From the NCBI GenBank assembly GCA_002502625.1, contig DAPV01000021.1, positions 1 to 10,515 of the forward strand: a stretch of DNA of 10,515 nucleotides, written 5' to 3'. The translations under genes were made by a program, and so were the position numbers. Numbering within the stretch: position 1 is the stretch's first letter; each line of letters begins with the position of its first letter. The DNA is from Euryarchaeota archaeon UBA125 (lineage in GTDB: Archaea; Thermoplasmatota; Poseidoniia; Poseidoniales; Thalassarchaeaceae). Shown piece by piece: positions 1-6,303 of the stretch. The notes under the pieces are model-generated. The model saw only the letters and a program-made list of their open reading frames with translations, did not search any database and was not told the DNA's origin.

Positions 1-492
1 AGGAGGCATATGTTCTTTGATTGCGAATTTTGTAAAGTCAGCGAAATTGTTAATCATTCCAGGTAAAGCCCACCAAAAACCAGCATAACTTCTATTTCCA
101 ACTTGAGTGACCTTTGGGTTGCTAGAATCATTGCCAAAATTATTCCATAAAAATCCATTAATCCAACCAATTGGGACTCCAATTCCAAATGGTAAATTCT
201 TCCACCATTCTACTCGGATATTTCCTTCACCTGTCCATAATGAACGGATTGCAATCGTTGAACCACGATGATCCATCAAACGAGCGATGAGTTTTCTTTC
301 CATCCAAACTGGACCCAATACTGCCAACATCGTAACTACAAAAATTATTCCAGCCATAGCGAATTCAGCAGAAAAGTCACTTAACCAGTACTTTTGTTCC
401 CAAAACCTAGTCATGCCGATTGTTCTGTCCATTGTTTGTTCAGTGACCCATGCCACTGCTCCACGAACATCAAACCAGTCTTCTGTAGCCAT
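1..492 (-). CDS. nuoH: NADH-quinone oxidoreductase subunit H (NuoH), 3'-truncated by window edge
   Basis: This is the first 164 codons of the membrane subunit that joins the peripheral arm of complex I to the proton-pumping arm and forms much of the quinone cavity. The ATG lies 4 bases after the nuoD stop, with a GGTGAT site (496-501) overlapping that stop. The ORF stays open to the left edge. A first membrane helix spans about residues 44-63. It is followed by MERKLIARLMDHRG (64-77), which matches the family's ERR/ERK-x-L-x-R-x-Q-x-R-x-G region. Residues 143-164 (LPGMINNFADFTKFAIKEHMPP pattern, shown here in part as ADFTKFAIKE) match the family's ADGxKLxxKEDxxP amphipathic segment. Between these, bacterial homologues have only about 8-10 residues, whereas this protein has about 64 (78-141), including a Trp/Gly-rich, moderately hydrophobic patch at about 100-117. 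The N-terminus before helix 1 is also long. Family assignment is firm from the two motifs and the operon position. The rest of the protein, including most helices, lies outside the window. Confidence 0.9.
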   Translation of the reverse strand, partial: MATEDWFDVRGAVAWVTEQTMDRTIGMTRFWEQKYWLSDFSAEFAMAGIIFVVTMLAVLGPVWMERKLIARLMDHRGSTIAIRSLWTGEGNIRVEWWKNLPFGIGVPIGWINGFLWNNFGNDSSNPKVTQVGNRSYAGFWWALPGMINNFADFTKFAIKEHMPP

Positions 493-496
493 ACAA

Positions 497-1633
497 TCAC
501 CGGTCTGTCTCCCCGATACAAGGATCGAAACTTCCCATTATTGCAGGAACGTCGGCAATTTTGTATCCAATCATACATTTTGCTGCATAAGGAATAGTAA
601 TGAACATGGGAGAGCGAATAGAAACTCGATATGGATTCTTCCCTCTTTCGTCTCCGCCTCCAACAATATAAAACATGGATTCTCCACGAGGATCCTCAAA
701 ATGATGGAAGCCGGTTTGACCATCAGTTGCACGAGAAGGGGCCTTTGCCACAAGTGCTGGATCTCCTGGTTCATGATATGTTTCTGCTCCTCCAGGGATT
801 CTATCTAATGCTTGAAGAATTAATTCAGCTGAAGTCTTCATTTCATCTAACCGAACTCGATAACGATCGTAACAATCAGCACCCTTTACTGAAGACCTCT
901 CCACAGAAGGTGTCCAATCTAACTCGTCATATACTGAGTAAGGGTGTGCCCATCTAACGTCATAATTTACTCCTCCTGCTCTAAGGTTAGGGCCAGTAAC
1001 TCCATGATTTACCATCTCTTCTGGTTTTGCATAACCTACACCTTGAGTACGAATTAGGAAAATTGTGGACTCGTCAAGTAGTGCTTCATATTCATGAATT
1101 CGTTCAAGGAATAACTTCACTTTGGCCCTACAACGCATAGCAAAACCATGAGGCAAATCACGCTTTACTCCTCCAATTCTAGGAAAATTGTAATGCATTC
1201 GAGAGCCGCCTAACTCCTGTAAAAGATCGAGCATCATTTCACGTTCTCGAAGACAATATACGAATGCTGTAAGATTGCCAATATCTGGACAATATGCGCC
1301 TAACCACATCAAGTGACTAGCTATTCTTTGAATTTCAACTGCAATCAATCGAATATATTCTGCTCGTTCAGGAACTTCGACTTCCAATAAATTTTCAGCA
1401 GCATAAATGTATGAATGTGACCAAGTGTTAGCACTAGCATAACATAATCGGTCACAATAGGGTGTAATTTGAGTAAAGTCACGAGATTCACAAATCTTCT
1501 CCACACCTCGATGGATGTAACCTAAATCGGGAATTGTATCGACAATTGTTTCTCCATCTATCTTGACTTTTAATGTCCATAAACCGTGAGTCATGGGGTG
1601 TTGAGGGCCCATAGAAATCCACATTTCTGCCAT
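497..1633 (-). CDS. nuoD: NADH-quinone oxidoreductase subunit D (49 kDa, NuoD)
   Basis: This peripheral-arm subunit, homologous to the large subunit of NiFe hydrogenases, lines the quinone-binding pocket next to cluster N2. It is 378 residues long, normal for the stand-alone archaeal and bacterial form, and not fused to NuoC. The N-terminal GPQHPMTHG motif (residues 9-17, with His12 and His16) is the quinone-site loop. It is followed by HRGVEK (41-46) and DRLCYASAN (61-69), whose Tyr65 aligns with the quinone-binding tyrosine known in Thermus Nqo4. The hydrogenase CxxC metal ligands are not complete, as expected for complex I. The C-terminus reads FDPCIGETDR, which keeps the first half of a hydrogenase-type DPCxxC motif. 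The ATG is preceded by GGAGGG (1640-1645) at 6 bases spacing. The gene follows nuoC by 12 bases and precedes nuoH by 4, with no nuoE, nuoF or nuoG between D and H. Confidence 0.97.
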   Translation of the reverse strand: MAEMWISMGPQHPMTHGLWTLKVKIDGETIVDTIPDLGYIHRGVEKICESRDFTQITPYCDRLCYASANTWSHSYIYAAENLLEVEVPERAEYIRLIAVEIQRIASHLMWLGAYCPDIGNLTAFVYCLREREMMLDLLQELGGSRMHYNFPRIGGVKRDLPHGFAMRCRAKVKLFLERIHEYEALLDESTIFLIRTQGVGYAKPEEMVNHGVTGPNLRAGGVNYDVRWAHPYSVYDELDWTPSVERSSVKGADCYDRYRVRLDEMKTSAELILQALDRIPGGAETYHEPGDPALVAKAPSRATDGQTGFHHFEDPRGESMFYIVGGGDERGKNPYRVSIRSPMFITIPYAAKCMIGYKIADVPAIMGSFDPCIGETDR

Positions 1634-1645
1634 CTAAAACCCTCC

Positions 1646-2314
1646 TTACTTGACCTTACCAATATCTTCTGATTTACGCATAAATCCTTGAGCATCGTCA
1701 TACATTTCATTGAATTCGTGATATCTTAATTTGTGTTGTTTTTGCAAAGGATGGAATCCAGCGGGCGTTTCGTGAGGTTGCAATACTCTTCGCATTTCTT
1801 TATGCCCTTCGAAGTCTATCCCTACTAAATCCCAAGTTTCCTTTTCATTCCAATCTGCCCCAACCCAAATGTGTTGAACAGACGGAACTGTTGGAGTTCT
1901 AGTCTCTGAAATTGGAATGCTAATTTCAAATTCCAAAGGCATGTCTGATCCTTGTAGAATTGATGCATCGGAAATAATTGGTATTACTATTCCTTCACTA
2001 GAAGGTGGGTTTTGTATACCCATTCTCATTAAATGGACAACTATTTGCCATTCCATTTCAGGAGCCTTTTCAGGCCAATGAATACCAGTTATCATTGAAC
2101 AATAATCTACTCCATGGACTTCAGAAAGTGTTTCAGCGACAATCAACCATATCGAAGGTGGACACTCAAGGTAAACATACGATCTTTGTTGCTTACCTCC
2201 TGCATGCATACGAAGTTCACAACTCAAGCCTTCACCACTAAATTCAGCATCTAGAGCAGTAATTACATCATTAGCTGCAGCAACCTGCTTCTCATGATTG
2301 ACTTTCATCCCCAT
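1646..2314 (-). CDS. nuoC: NADH-quinone oxidoreductase subunit C (30 kDa, NuoC)
   Basis: This hydrophilic peripheral-arm subunit packs against NuoD and NuoB and supports the connecting module of complex I. It is 222 residues long. The family signature is clear at residues 150-171: WVGADWNEKETWDLVGIDFE followed by GH, matching the WPGAxWxERExxDLFGIxFxGH pattern. RRVLQP (175-180) and GFHPLQK (186-192) follow, corresponding to the RRILLP and GHPLRK blocks. The N-terminal alpha/beta part (about 10-100) is more divergent. A loop at about residues 99-126 is longer than in typical homologues, which pass directly from the YHL-type strand to the next strand. The start codon directly abuts the nuoB stop (TAG then ATG). 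An AGGTGAT site 6 bases upstream fits this ATG better than the Met at codon 3. Co-translation with nuoB is likely. Confidence 0.95.
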   Translation of the reverse strand: MGMKVNHEKQVAAANDVITALDAEFSGEGLSCELRMHAGGKQQRSYVYLECPPSIWLIVAETLSEVHGVDYCSMITGIHWPEKAPEMEWQIVVHLMRMGIQNPPSSEGIVIPIISDASILQGSDMPLEFEISIPISETRTPTVPSVQHIWVGADWNEKETWDLVGIDFEGHKEMRRVLQPHETPAGFHPLQKQHKLRYHEFNEMYDDAQGFMRKSEDIGKVK

Positions 2315-2911
2315 CTAATCATCACCTACAACAATTGGATTGGACGTGTCTTCTGCCACCATATCAGGGCTAACACCATTCAAGAGGATTTTTTGTCTCA
2401 ATAAATCAAACCCATCGATTAAAGCTTCAGGACGAGGAGGACAACCAGGGATATACACATCTACTGGAATTACAGTATCAACTCCCTCGAGAATATTGTA
2501 AGATTGGAAATATGGGCCTCCAGAAATAGCACATTCCCCCATGGCGATACACCATTTAGGTTCAGGCATTTGCTCCCACAATCGAACAATTGGATCTGCA
2601 AACTTCTTGGAAATTGGTCCATTTACTAGCAAAACATCACACTGTCGAGGGCTACTTCTGAAGAAAAGACCGAATCGCTGAGCATCGAAACGAGGACCTC
2701 CTGCTGCAGCCATCTCAAGAGCACAACATTTGATTCCAAGATGAAGAGGAAAAAAGGACTTACGAGATGCCCAATTGAATAATCGGCCTCCAATAACACC
2801 TATGATTTCTTTTAGACGACTAGCTTTCAACGCCTCATCAGTAACATCGCCTACTACATCAACTAACAGTCTACTGTTAAAGATAGAATAATTCTGTCCG
2901 TCATCAGCCAT
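2315..2911 (-). CDS. nuoB: NADH-quinone oxidoreductase subunit B (PSST, NuoB)
   Basis: NuoB carries iron-sulfur cluster N2, the last cluster before quinone, at the interface with NuoD. All four cluster-ligand cysteines are visible in the 198-residue product: the adjacent pair Cys62-Cys63 in GIKCCALEM, Cys127 in MGECAISGG and Cys157 in IPGCPPRPEAL. The stretch RFDAQRFGLFFRSSPRQCD (74-92) is the conserved RFDxxRFG region, and LLVNGPI plus the MPEPKW block are also typical. A poorly conserved N-terminal segment of about 40 residues precedes the core. The ATG is preceded by a near-consensus GAGGTGA site (2916-2922) at 4 bases spacing, which overlaps the nuoA stop. The gap to nuoA is 9 bases and to nuoC none. 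The intact ligand set supports an active electron-transferring complex. Confidence 0.98.
   Translation of the reverse strand: MADDGQNYSIFNSRLLVDVVGDVTDEALKASRLKEIIGVIGGRLFNWASRKSFFPLHLGIKCCALEMAAAGGPRFDAQRFGLFFRSSPRQCDVLLVNGPISKKFADPIVRLWEQMPEPKWCIAMGECAISGGPYFQSYNILEGVDTVIPVDVYIPGCPPRPEALIDGFDLLRQKILLNGVSPDMVAEDTSNPIVVGDD
2321..2327 (-). promoter_or_regulatory. Ribosome binding site of nuoC
   Basis: AGGTGAT on the minus strand lies inside the end of nuoB, 6 bases before the ATG at 2314. It selects this ATG over the Met codon two codons downstream, which would be 12 bases away. Confidence 0.6.
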
Positions 2912-2920
2912 TTCTTCACC

Positions 2921-3388
2921 TCAAATGTAAATTCGTCCCCGTTTACGGAAAACATACCATACTCCTAGAACCATGAAGCCAAAAATAGCAGTAAGGGTAA
3001 CCAAGCCACCCCATACCTCTTCCAAAGAAACTACTTGGCTACCTCCCTGTGCTGTGGCTTCTGTTACAAGAATACCAGCGAATGAAAGGAACATGAATGC
3101 TATATCAAAAACTAAGAAAATAATTGCATACCAATAATACTGGAAATGAAACTCAATTCGGGCATCTCCAACAGGATCAGACCCACATTCATAGGTACTT
3201 AAACGACGTACGTAAAGACTTTGATCGGACTCCATTCCAGGAATAAGAATAGATCTCATTTTTGTTGGATCGTTAGGGTCTTGGGTAGGTCGAAGGAAGT
3301 AAGATGTTAGGAAACCACCAAACGGAAACAAAAAGCCTACAATAGCCATCAAACCAACCGCAAGATAGTCTGCTGGTATAGTAGACAA
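2921..3388 (-). CDS. nuoA: NADH-quinone oxidoreductase subunit A (NuoA)
   Basis: This is a small membrane subunit at the junction of the two arms of complex I, with three predicted helices. Numbered from an upstream GTG at 3397, the helices lie at about residues 12-34, 87-112 and 128-149. The conserved block reads YECGSDPVGDARIEFHF (69-85), followed by the helix containing VFDIA. This matches YECGxxPxGxARxxFxxxxYxxAxxFxxFDIE, except that the last glutamate is alanine. There is no upstream ATG before an in-frame stop. I chose the TTG at 3388 (155 residues) because a GAGGTG site sits 6 bases in front of it. The GTG at 3397 (158 residues) is itself part of that site and so is less likely. NuoA is the first gene of the nuo run and follows a 115-base non-coding gap, so transcription of the operon probably starts there. 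Confidence 0.93.
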   Translation of the reverse strand: MSTIPADYLAVGLMAIVGFLFPFGGFLTSYFLRPTQDPNDPTKMRSILIPGMESDQSLYVRRLSTYECGSDPVGDARIEFHFQYYWYAIIFLVFDIAFMFLSFAGILVTEATAQGGSQVVSLEEVWGGLVTLTAIFGFMVLGVWYVFRKRGRIYI

Positions 3389-3394
3389 AACTCG

Positions 3395-3400
3395 CACCTC
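3395..3400 (-). promoter_or_regulatory. Ribosome binding site of nuoA (decides a TTG start)
   Basis: GAGGTG on the minus strand, 6 bases before a TTG at 3386-3388. The GTG at 3395-3397, which could be read as a start, lies inside this site and has no separate site of its own at a proper distance. This favours TTG initiation. Confidence 0.55.
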
Positions 3401-3403
3401 TGA

Positions 3404-3418
3404 AGGACCTGATGTCCT
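3404..3418 (-). repeat. Short inverted repeat in the nuoA leader
   Basis: AGGAC and GTCCT arms of 5 bases flank a 5-base loop and end 3 bases before the nuoA ribosome binding site. It could form a small hairpin in the mRNA leader. The arms are short and chance occurrence is quite possible. Confidence 0.3.
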
Positions 3419-3503
3419 ACAACTTAAGCCACCAGAAACCTGCCCATAAGGATATTCTTCACTTTGAGGGGTTTATGTGGTGAAAACTGAAGACGTGATT
3501 GAA

Positions 3504-6302
3504 TCAATCTTCGGACTCGATTAAATCAAAATCTGCTTGCATGCGACGGTTTTGAGCCGATGCTCGCATAATAAATCCTAAAATGACTATCACAATTAGA
3601 GCAAGTCCGCCTATTTGCACATAATTCTCCTGAGATTCAGATAAACCTAGTTTGTCCCCCCAAGTTGGTTCTACACCTAGTGCTACTAAATCAAGTGGAA
3701 CACCATCTAATGGAGACTCTATTGGTTCAACTCTCACTACAAACGGAAGACGATCTTCGCCTACAATTCCAATAGGAGGAGACGCTTTCACCAGTATAGT
3801 TTGGGATTCGCCAGGATTAAGGAAAAATGTATCATCCATATCGTGACTTAAGGTCCAACCTCTAAGTCCATCAGAAAGATTGACTGTGTATTCAGCTCTC
3901 GCATTTCCAGTGTTTGTAACATTGAGTTCATACTGTACTGAAGACCCGATGCTTACTTGTTGAGTAGATTCTGTTAAGATTTGAACATCTATTTCGTAAA
4001 CAGTAGCAATAGATAACAGAATTTGAACATTGTTAGGATTCGCCGCATCATTCATGGAAGCAGCGTTAAGATTTAGAGTTCCATAATCTCCATCTTCAGC
4101 AGCAGGAAGTAAACTTAGAGTGACTGTGAAAACAAGAGGAACAGACGAAGGAGAACCCATAACAAACGGACCACTGACTTCTGTTCCATTACTAGTGAAT
4201 GTAACTTCTACAAGGCCCTCCATACCCGAAAAACTGAGCATTCCTTCATCTTCGAAACTACTATTTCCAGAATTGGAGACTAATACGTCAAACGAATAAG
4301 TCATATCTGGAGCTAATGCAATTTCTAATGAGTCAGGATCATCTCCAGGATCAGCAAATGCAATTGATGCAGAGTAGTCGTAATTAGAAACTCGAACCTT
4401 AAAAGATGCAGAATCAAATTTATTTGTATTACCTTGAATGTATACTTGTGCTCTAAATTCTTCTTCTTCAAATTCAAATGCTCCAGCATCAACAGTTACT
4501 TGCAATTCAACTGTTGCTGTTTGACCAGGTTCAATCACAATAAGACTAATCTGATTCCCTTGAGAATCAACAAATCGAGTATTCCAAGAAGGAGAAATAC
4601 AATCGTTCTTGACTCCATCATCGCAAGATTCGAAAAGGAAATTGTCCTGAACATTTCCATCATTCATGATCATAAAAGGGAAGCGCACTATTTGTCCAGC
4701 AGATCCAGTCTGAGTCATTATTTCCCCCCCTCCAACTGATGTAGCAACGGTTAATTCGTGTACCTCAGCAACACTAATTCTGAATGTTTCAACAGATAAA
4801 GTTCCTAATGATGAGGCAAGGGAAGAAGATACGCTAATAGTAACCTCAACATCTTGGTCGGCTCTTGCATCGTTCGGAACCGAAACTTGAACTTCTACGC
4901 TTTGAGAACCTCCTGAATTTGCATGTCGACTATTCAAAGTAATGGAAGAAGAAGCGAAGGAAACAGACCACCCACTAGGCGATCCTGACTGGCCCACATA
5001 TTGGACAGAGCCACCTAGAACTAGTGTGTCCTGTCCATTTCCTTCATTTGATATTGAAAGTGAATTAATTGCAGATAAACCGGGTTCAACATTGGAAACA
5101 AAGCCTGTGGAAATTTGAAGATTTGCAGCGTGGGATTGACCAACCTGAACAGTAAGGGTGGCATCGCATTTCATTGAAGTACCATCCATCCCTTTGATAG
5201 TAATCAGAGTACTAGTACCCGATTCAATAGAATCATCTGGAATAATTTCCAAATCAAAGGTTCGAGAATTTCCTTCAGATATTAGTCCTGAAGAAACTCC
5301 TGGAAAGTTTACCCAATCTTGATTGGCTCCAGAAGTGTCTGTAGAAACTGTCCACTGAGTATTTCCATCATTAGTAACAGTGAATGTTGATGTTGCAATT
5401 TCACCAGGACTAACTGAAATCGATGAAGGAGATAATGATGCAATACATTCTTTTCTTTCAGGAACATTCAATGTAAGAGATAGATTATCTTCAGCTCCAC
5501 CACTAGGATTTTGTTGATCTTGAGTAACCACTGCCTTTAGAATAAAACAATGAGAATCAGCTGAAGTACTAGCACCATTTGGTAAATCAACAGTCACCGT
5601 TACATCTTCTGTATCTCCAGAAGATTGTAGATTAACTGTTTCGGGTTCAACAACTGCCGATAAAGAATCAGAATCACAGGAACCATCATCATCCATGCTG
5701 AGTGAAACTGTTTCTGCTTGTTGACCTGTATTTTCAACAGAAACTGTCCATTCTACTTCCTCTCCATCAGAAGAAGAATACTCTCTAGTTGGTTGAGGAG
5801 TTGAGAGTGATACACCGTATACCCCTCCTCCAGAACCTGCAGTAGTAGTAACAGTAATCTCATCTTGTCCAGGTGCCCCTGGAGCCGCAGGAGGTGCAAC
5901 TTGTGCAGTGCCCTGTACAGTAGTTTCACAATCTCCATCAGCACCTTGACCAACTGTAACAGTCAAGGTGGTTGATTCGCTAGATCCTCCACCAATTGTC
6001 CCACTAATTTGCTCAATATTAGAAGTAAAACCTTGGCAACCCTCTCCTTGAACAGTACTCAAACTGACAGTGATATCATCAGAACCAGTATTTCTTACAG
6101 TGATAGTGTATTCTGCTGGATTATCAGAATCAGCCTCTTGAGCCAATGTATTGGAAGTCAAAGTAATGCTTGCATCAGCAGAAACAATCGGACTTAAAGA
6201 CATAAAAATCAGCAAAAAAACAGGAAGAATTACTCTCGCCCTTCTGCCTCGCATAACCCTCCGTGAGCATCCGATGGATAAATGACCTCCTACAAGATGC
6301 AT
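3504..6302 (-). CDS. Secreted, membrane-anchored seven-repeat beta-sandwich surface protein
   Basis: The product is 932 residues, and I do not recognise a named family for the whole protein. From this start, a basic n-region (RRVMRGRRAR, 14-23) precedes a hydrophobic stretch (about 24-40) and a likely signal-peptidase site after VSA (about 42). The exterior part holds seven units, each with a strand ending in N-x-G, often followed by N: RNTGS, ENTGQ, TNDGN, SNEGN, MNDGN, SNSGN, TNTGN. Their Asn residues are at 71, 191, 311, 419, 547, 677 and 797, a period of 108-130. This resembles CARDB/NEW3-type immunoglobulin-like domains. Eight exterior cysteines fall as pairs within units 1, 2, 3 and 5, consistent with disulfides. 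A Pro/Ala linker (VAPPAAPGAPG) joins units 1 and 2. A single helix (about 897-913) and a short RRMQ...ESED tail end the protein. The ATG at 6302 has a GGAGG site 6 bases upstream and begins one base after the protease stop. The reading frame is open further upstream to 6443, but that part overlaps the protease gene. A later Met (6254, 916 residues) is an alternative start. Likely role: cell-surface stalk, adhesin or scaffold (inference). Confidence 0.85.
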   Translation of the reverse strand: MHLVGGHLSIGCSRRVMRGRRARVILPVFLLIFMSLSPIVSADASITLTSNTLAQEADSDNPAEYTITVRNTGSDDITVSLSTVQGEGCQGFTSNIEQISGTIGGGSSESTTLTVTVGQGADGDCETTVQGTAQVAPPAAPGAPGQDEITVTTTAGSGGGVYGVSLSTPQPTREYSSSDGEEVEWTVSVENTGQQAETVSLSMDDDGSCDSDSLSAVVEPETVNLQSSGDTEDVTVTVDLPNGASTSADSHCFILKAVVTQDQQNPSGGAEDNLSLTLNVPERKECIASLSPSSISVSPGEIATSTFTVTNDGNTQWTVSTDTSGANQDWVNFPGVSSGLISEGNSRTFDLEIIPDDSIESGTSTLITIKGMDGTSMKCDATLTVQVGQSHAANLQISTGFVSNVEPGLSAINSLSISNEGNGQDTLVLGGSVQYVGQSGSPSGWSVSFASSSITLNSRHANSGGSQSVEVQVSVPNDARADQDVEVTISVSSSLASSLGTLSVETFRISVAEVHELTVATSVGGGEIMTQTGSAGQIVRFPFMIMNDGNVQDNFLFESCDDGVKNDCISPSWNTRFVDSQGNQISLIVIEPGQTATVELQVTVDAGAFEFEEEEFRAQVYIQGNTNKFDSASFKVRVSNYDYSASIAFADPGDDPDSLEIALAPDMTYSFDVLVSNSGNSSFEDEGMLSFSGMEGLVEVTFTSNGTEVSGPFVMGSPSSVPLVFTVTLSLLPAAEDGDYGTLNLNAASMNDAANPNNVQILLSIATVYEIDVQILTESTQQVSIGSSVQYELNVTNTGNARAEYTVNLSDGLRGWTLSHDMDDTFFLNPGESQTILVKASPPIGIVGEDRLPFVVRVEPIESPLDGVPLDLVALGVEPTWGDKLGLSESQENYVQIGGLALIVIVILGFIMRASAQNRRMQADFDLIESED

Positions 6303-6303
6303 G

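Larger units (their letters stand above)
3389..3503 (-). promoter_or_regulatory. Intergenic leader and probable promoter region of the nuo operon
   Basis: This 115-base gap is the only sizeable non-coding stretch in the window and separates the surface-protein gene from nuoA. Read on the minus strand it contains two AT-rich elements that could act as archaeal TATA boxes. One is CATAAAC (3471-3477), preceded by TTTTCACCA. The other is a weaker AATATCCTTATG stretch (about 3447-3459). Either would give a leader of several tens of bases before the nuoA start. Neither matches the archaeal BRE/TATA consensus well, so a promoter is inferred mainly from position. No convincing poly-T terminator for the upstream gene is seen, so read-through into nuo is possible. 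Confidence 0.35.

Noticed and set aside
287..957. Plus-strand open reading frames across nuoH and nuoD
   Set aside because: They are antisense to strongly conserved complex I genes, have no recognisable domains and low-complexity Ser/His/Cys-rich translations. They are shadows of the real genes.
497..1633. NuoD as the large subunit of a group 4 NiFe hydrogenase
   Set aside because: The paired CxxC ligands are not present at either end, and the quinone-site GPQHPxTHG loop, together with neighbouring nuoA and nuoH, indicates complex I.
3497..3509. Perfect palindrome GATTGA-A-TCAATC over the stop codon of the surface-protein gene, as a possible terminator
   Set aside because: The one-base centre cannot form a hairpin loop without opening the stem, the stem is AT-rich, and no T-run follows. 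It could be a protein-binding palindrome, but there is no support for that.
4434..4739. Plus-strand open reading frame inside the surface-protein gene
   Set aside because: Its composition is that of a reverse complement of Glu/Ser-rich coding sequence (runs of Phe and Lys), with no ribosome binding site or family resemblance.
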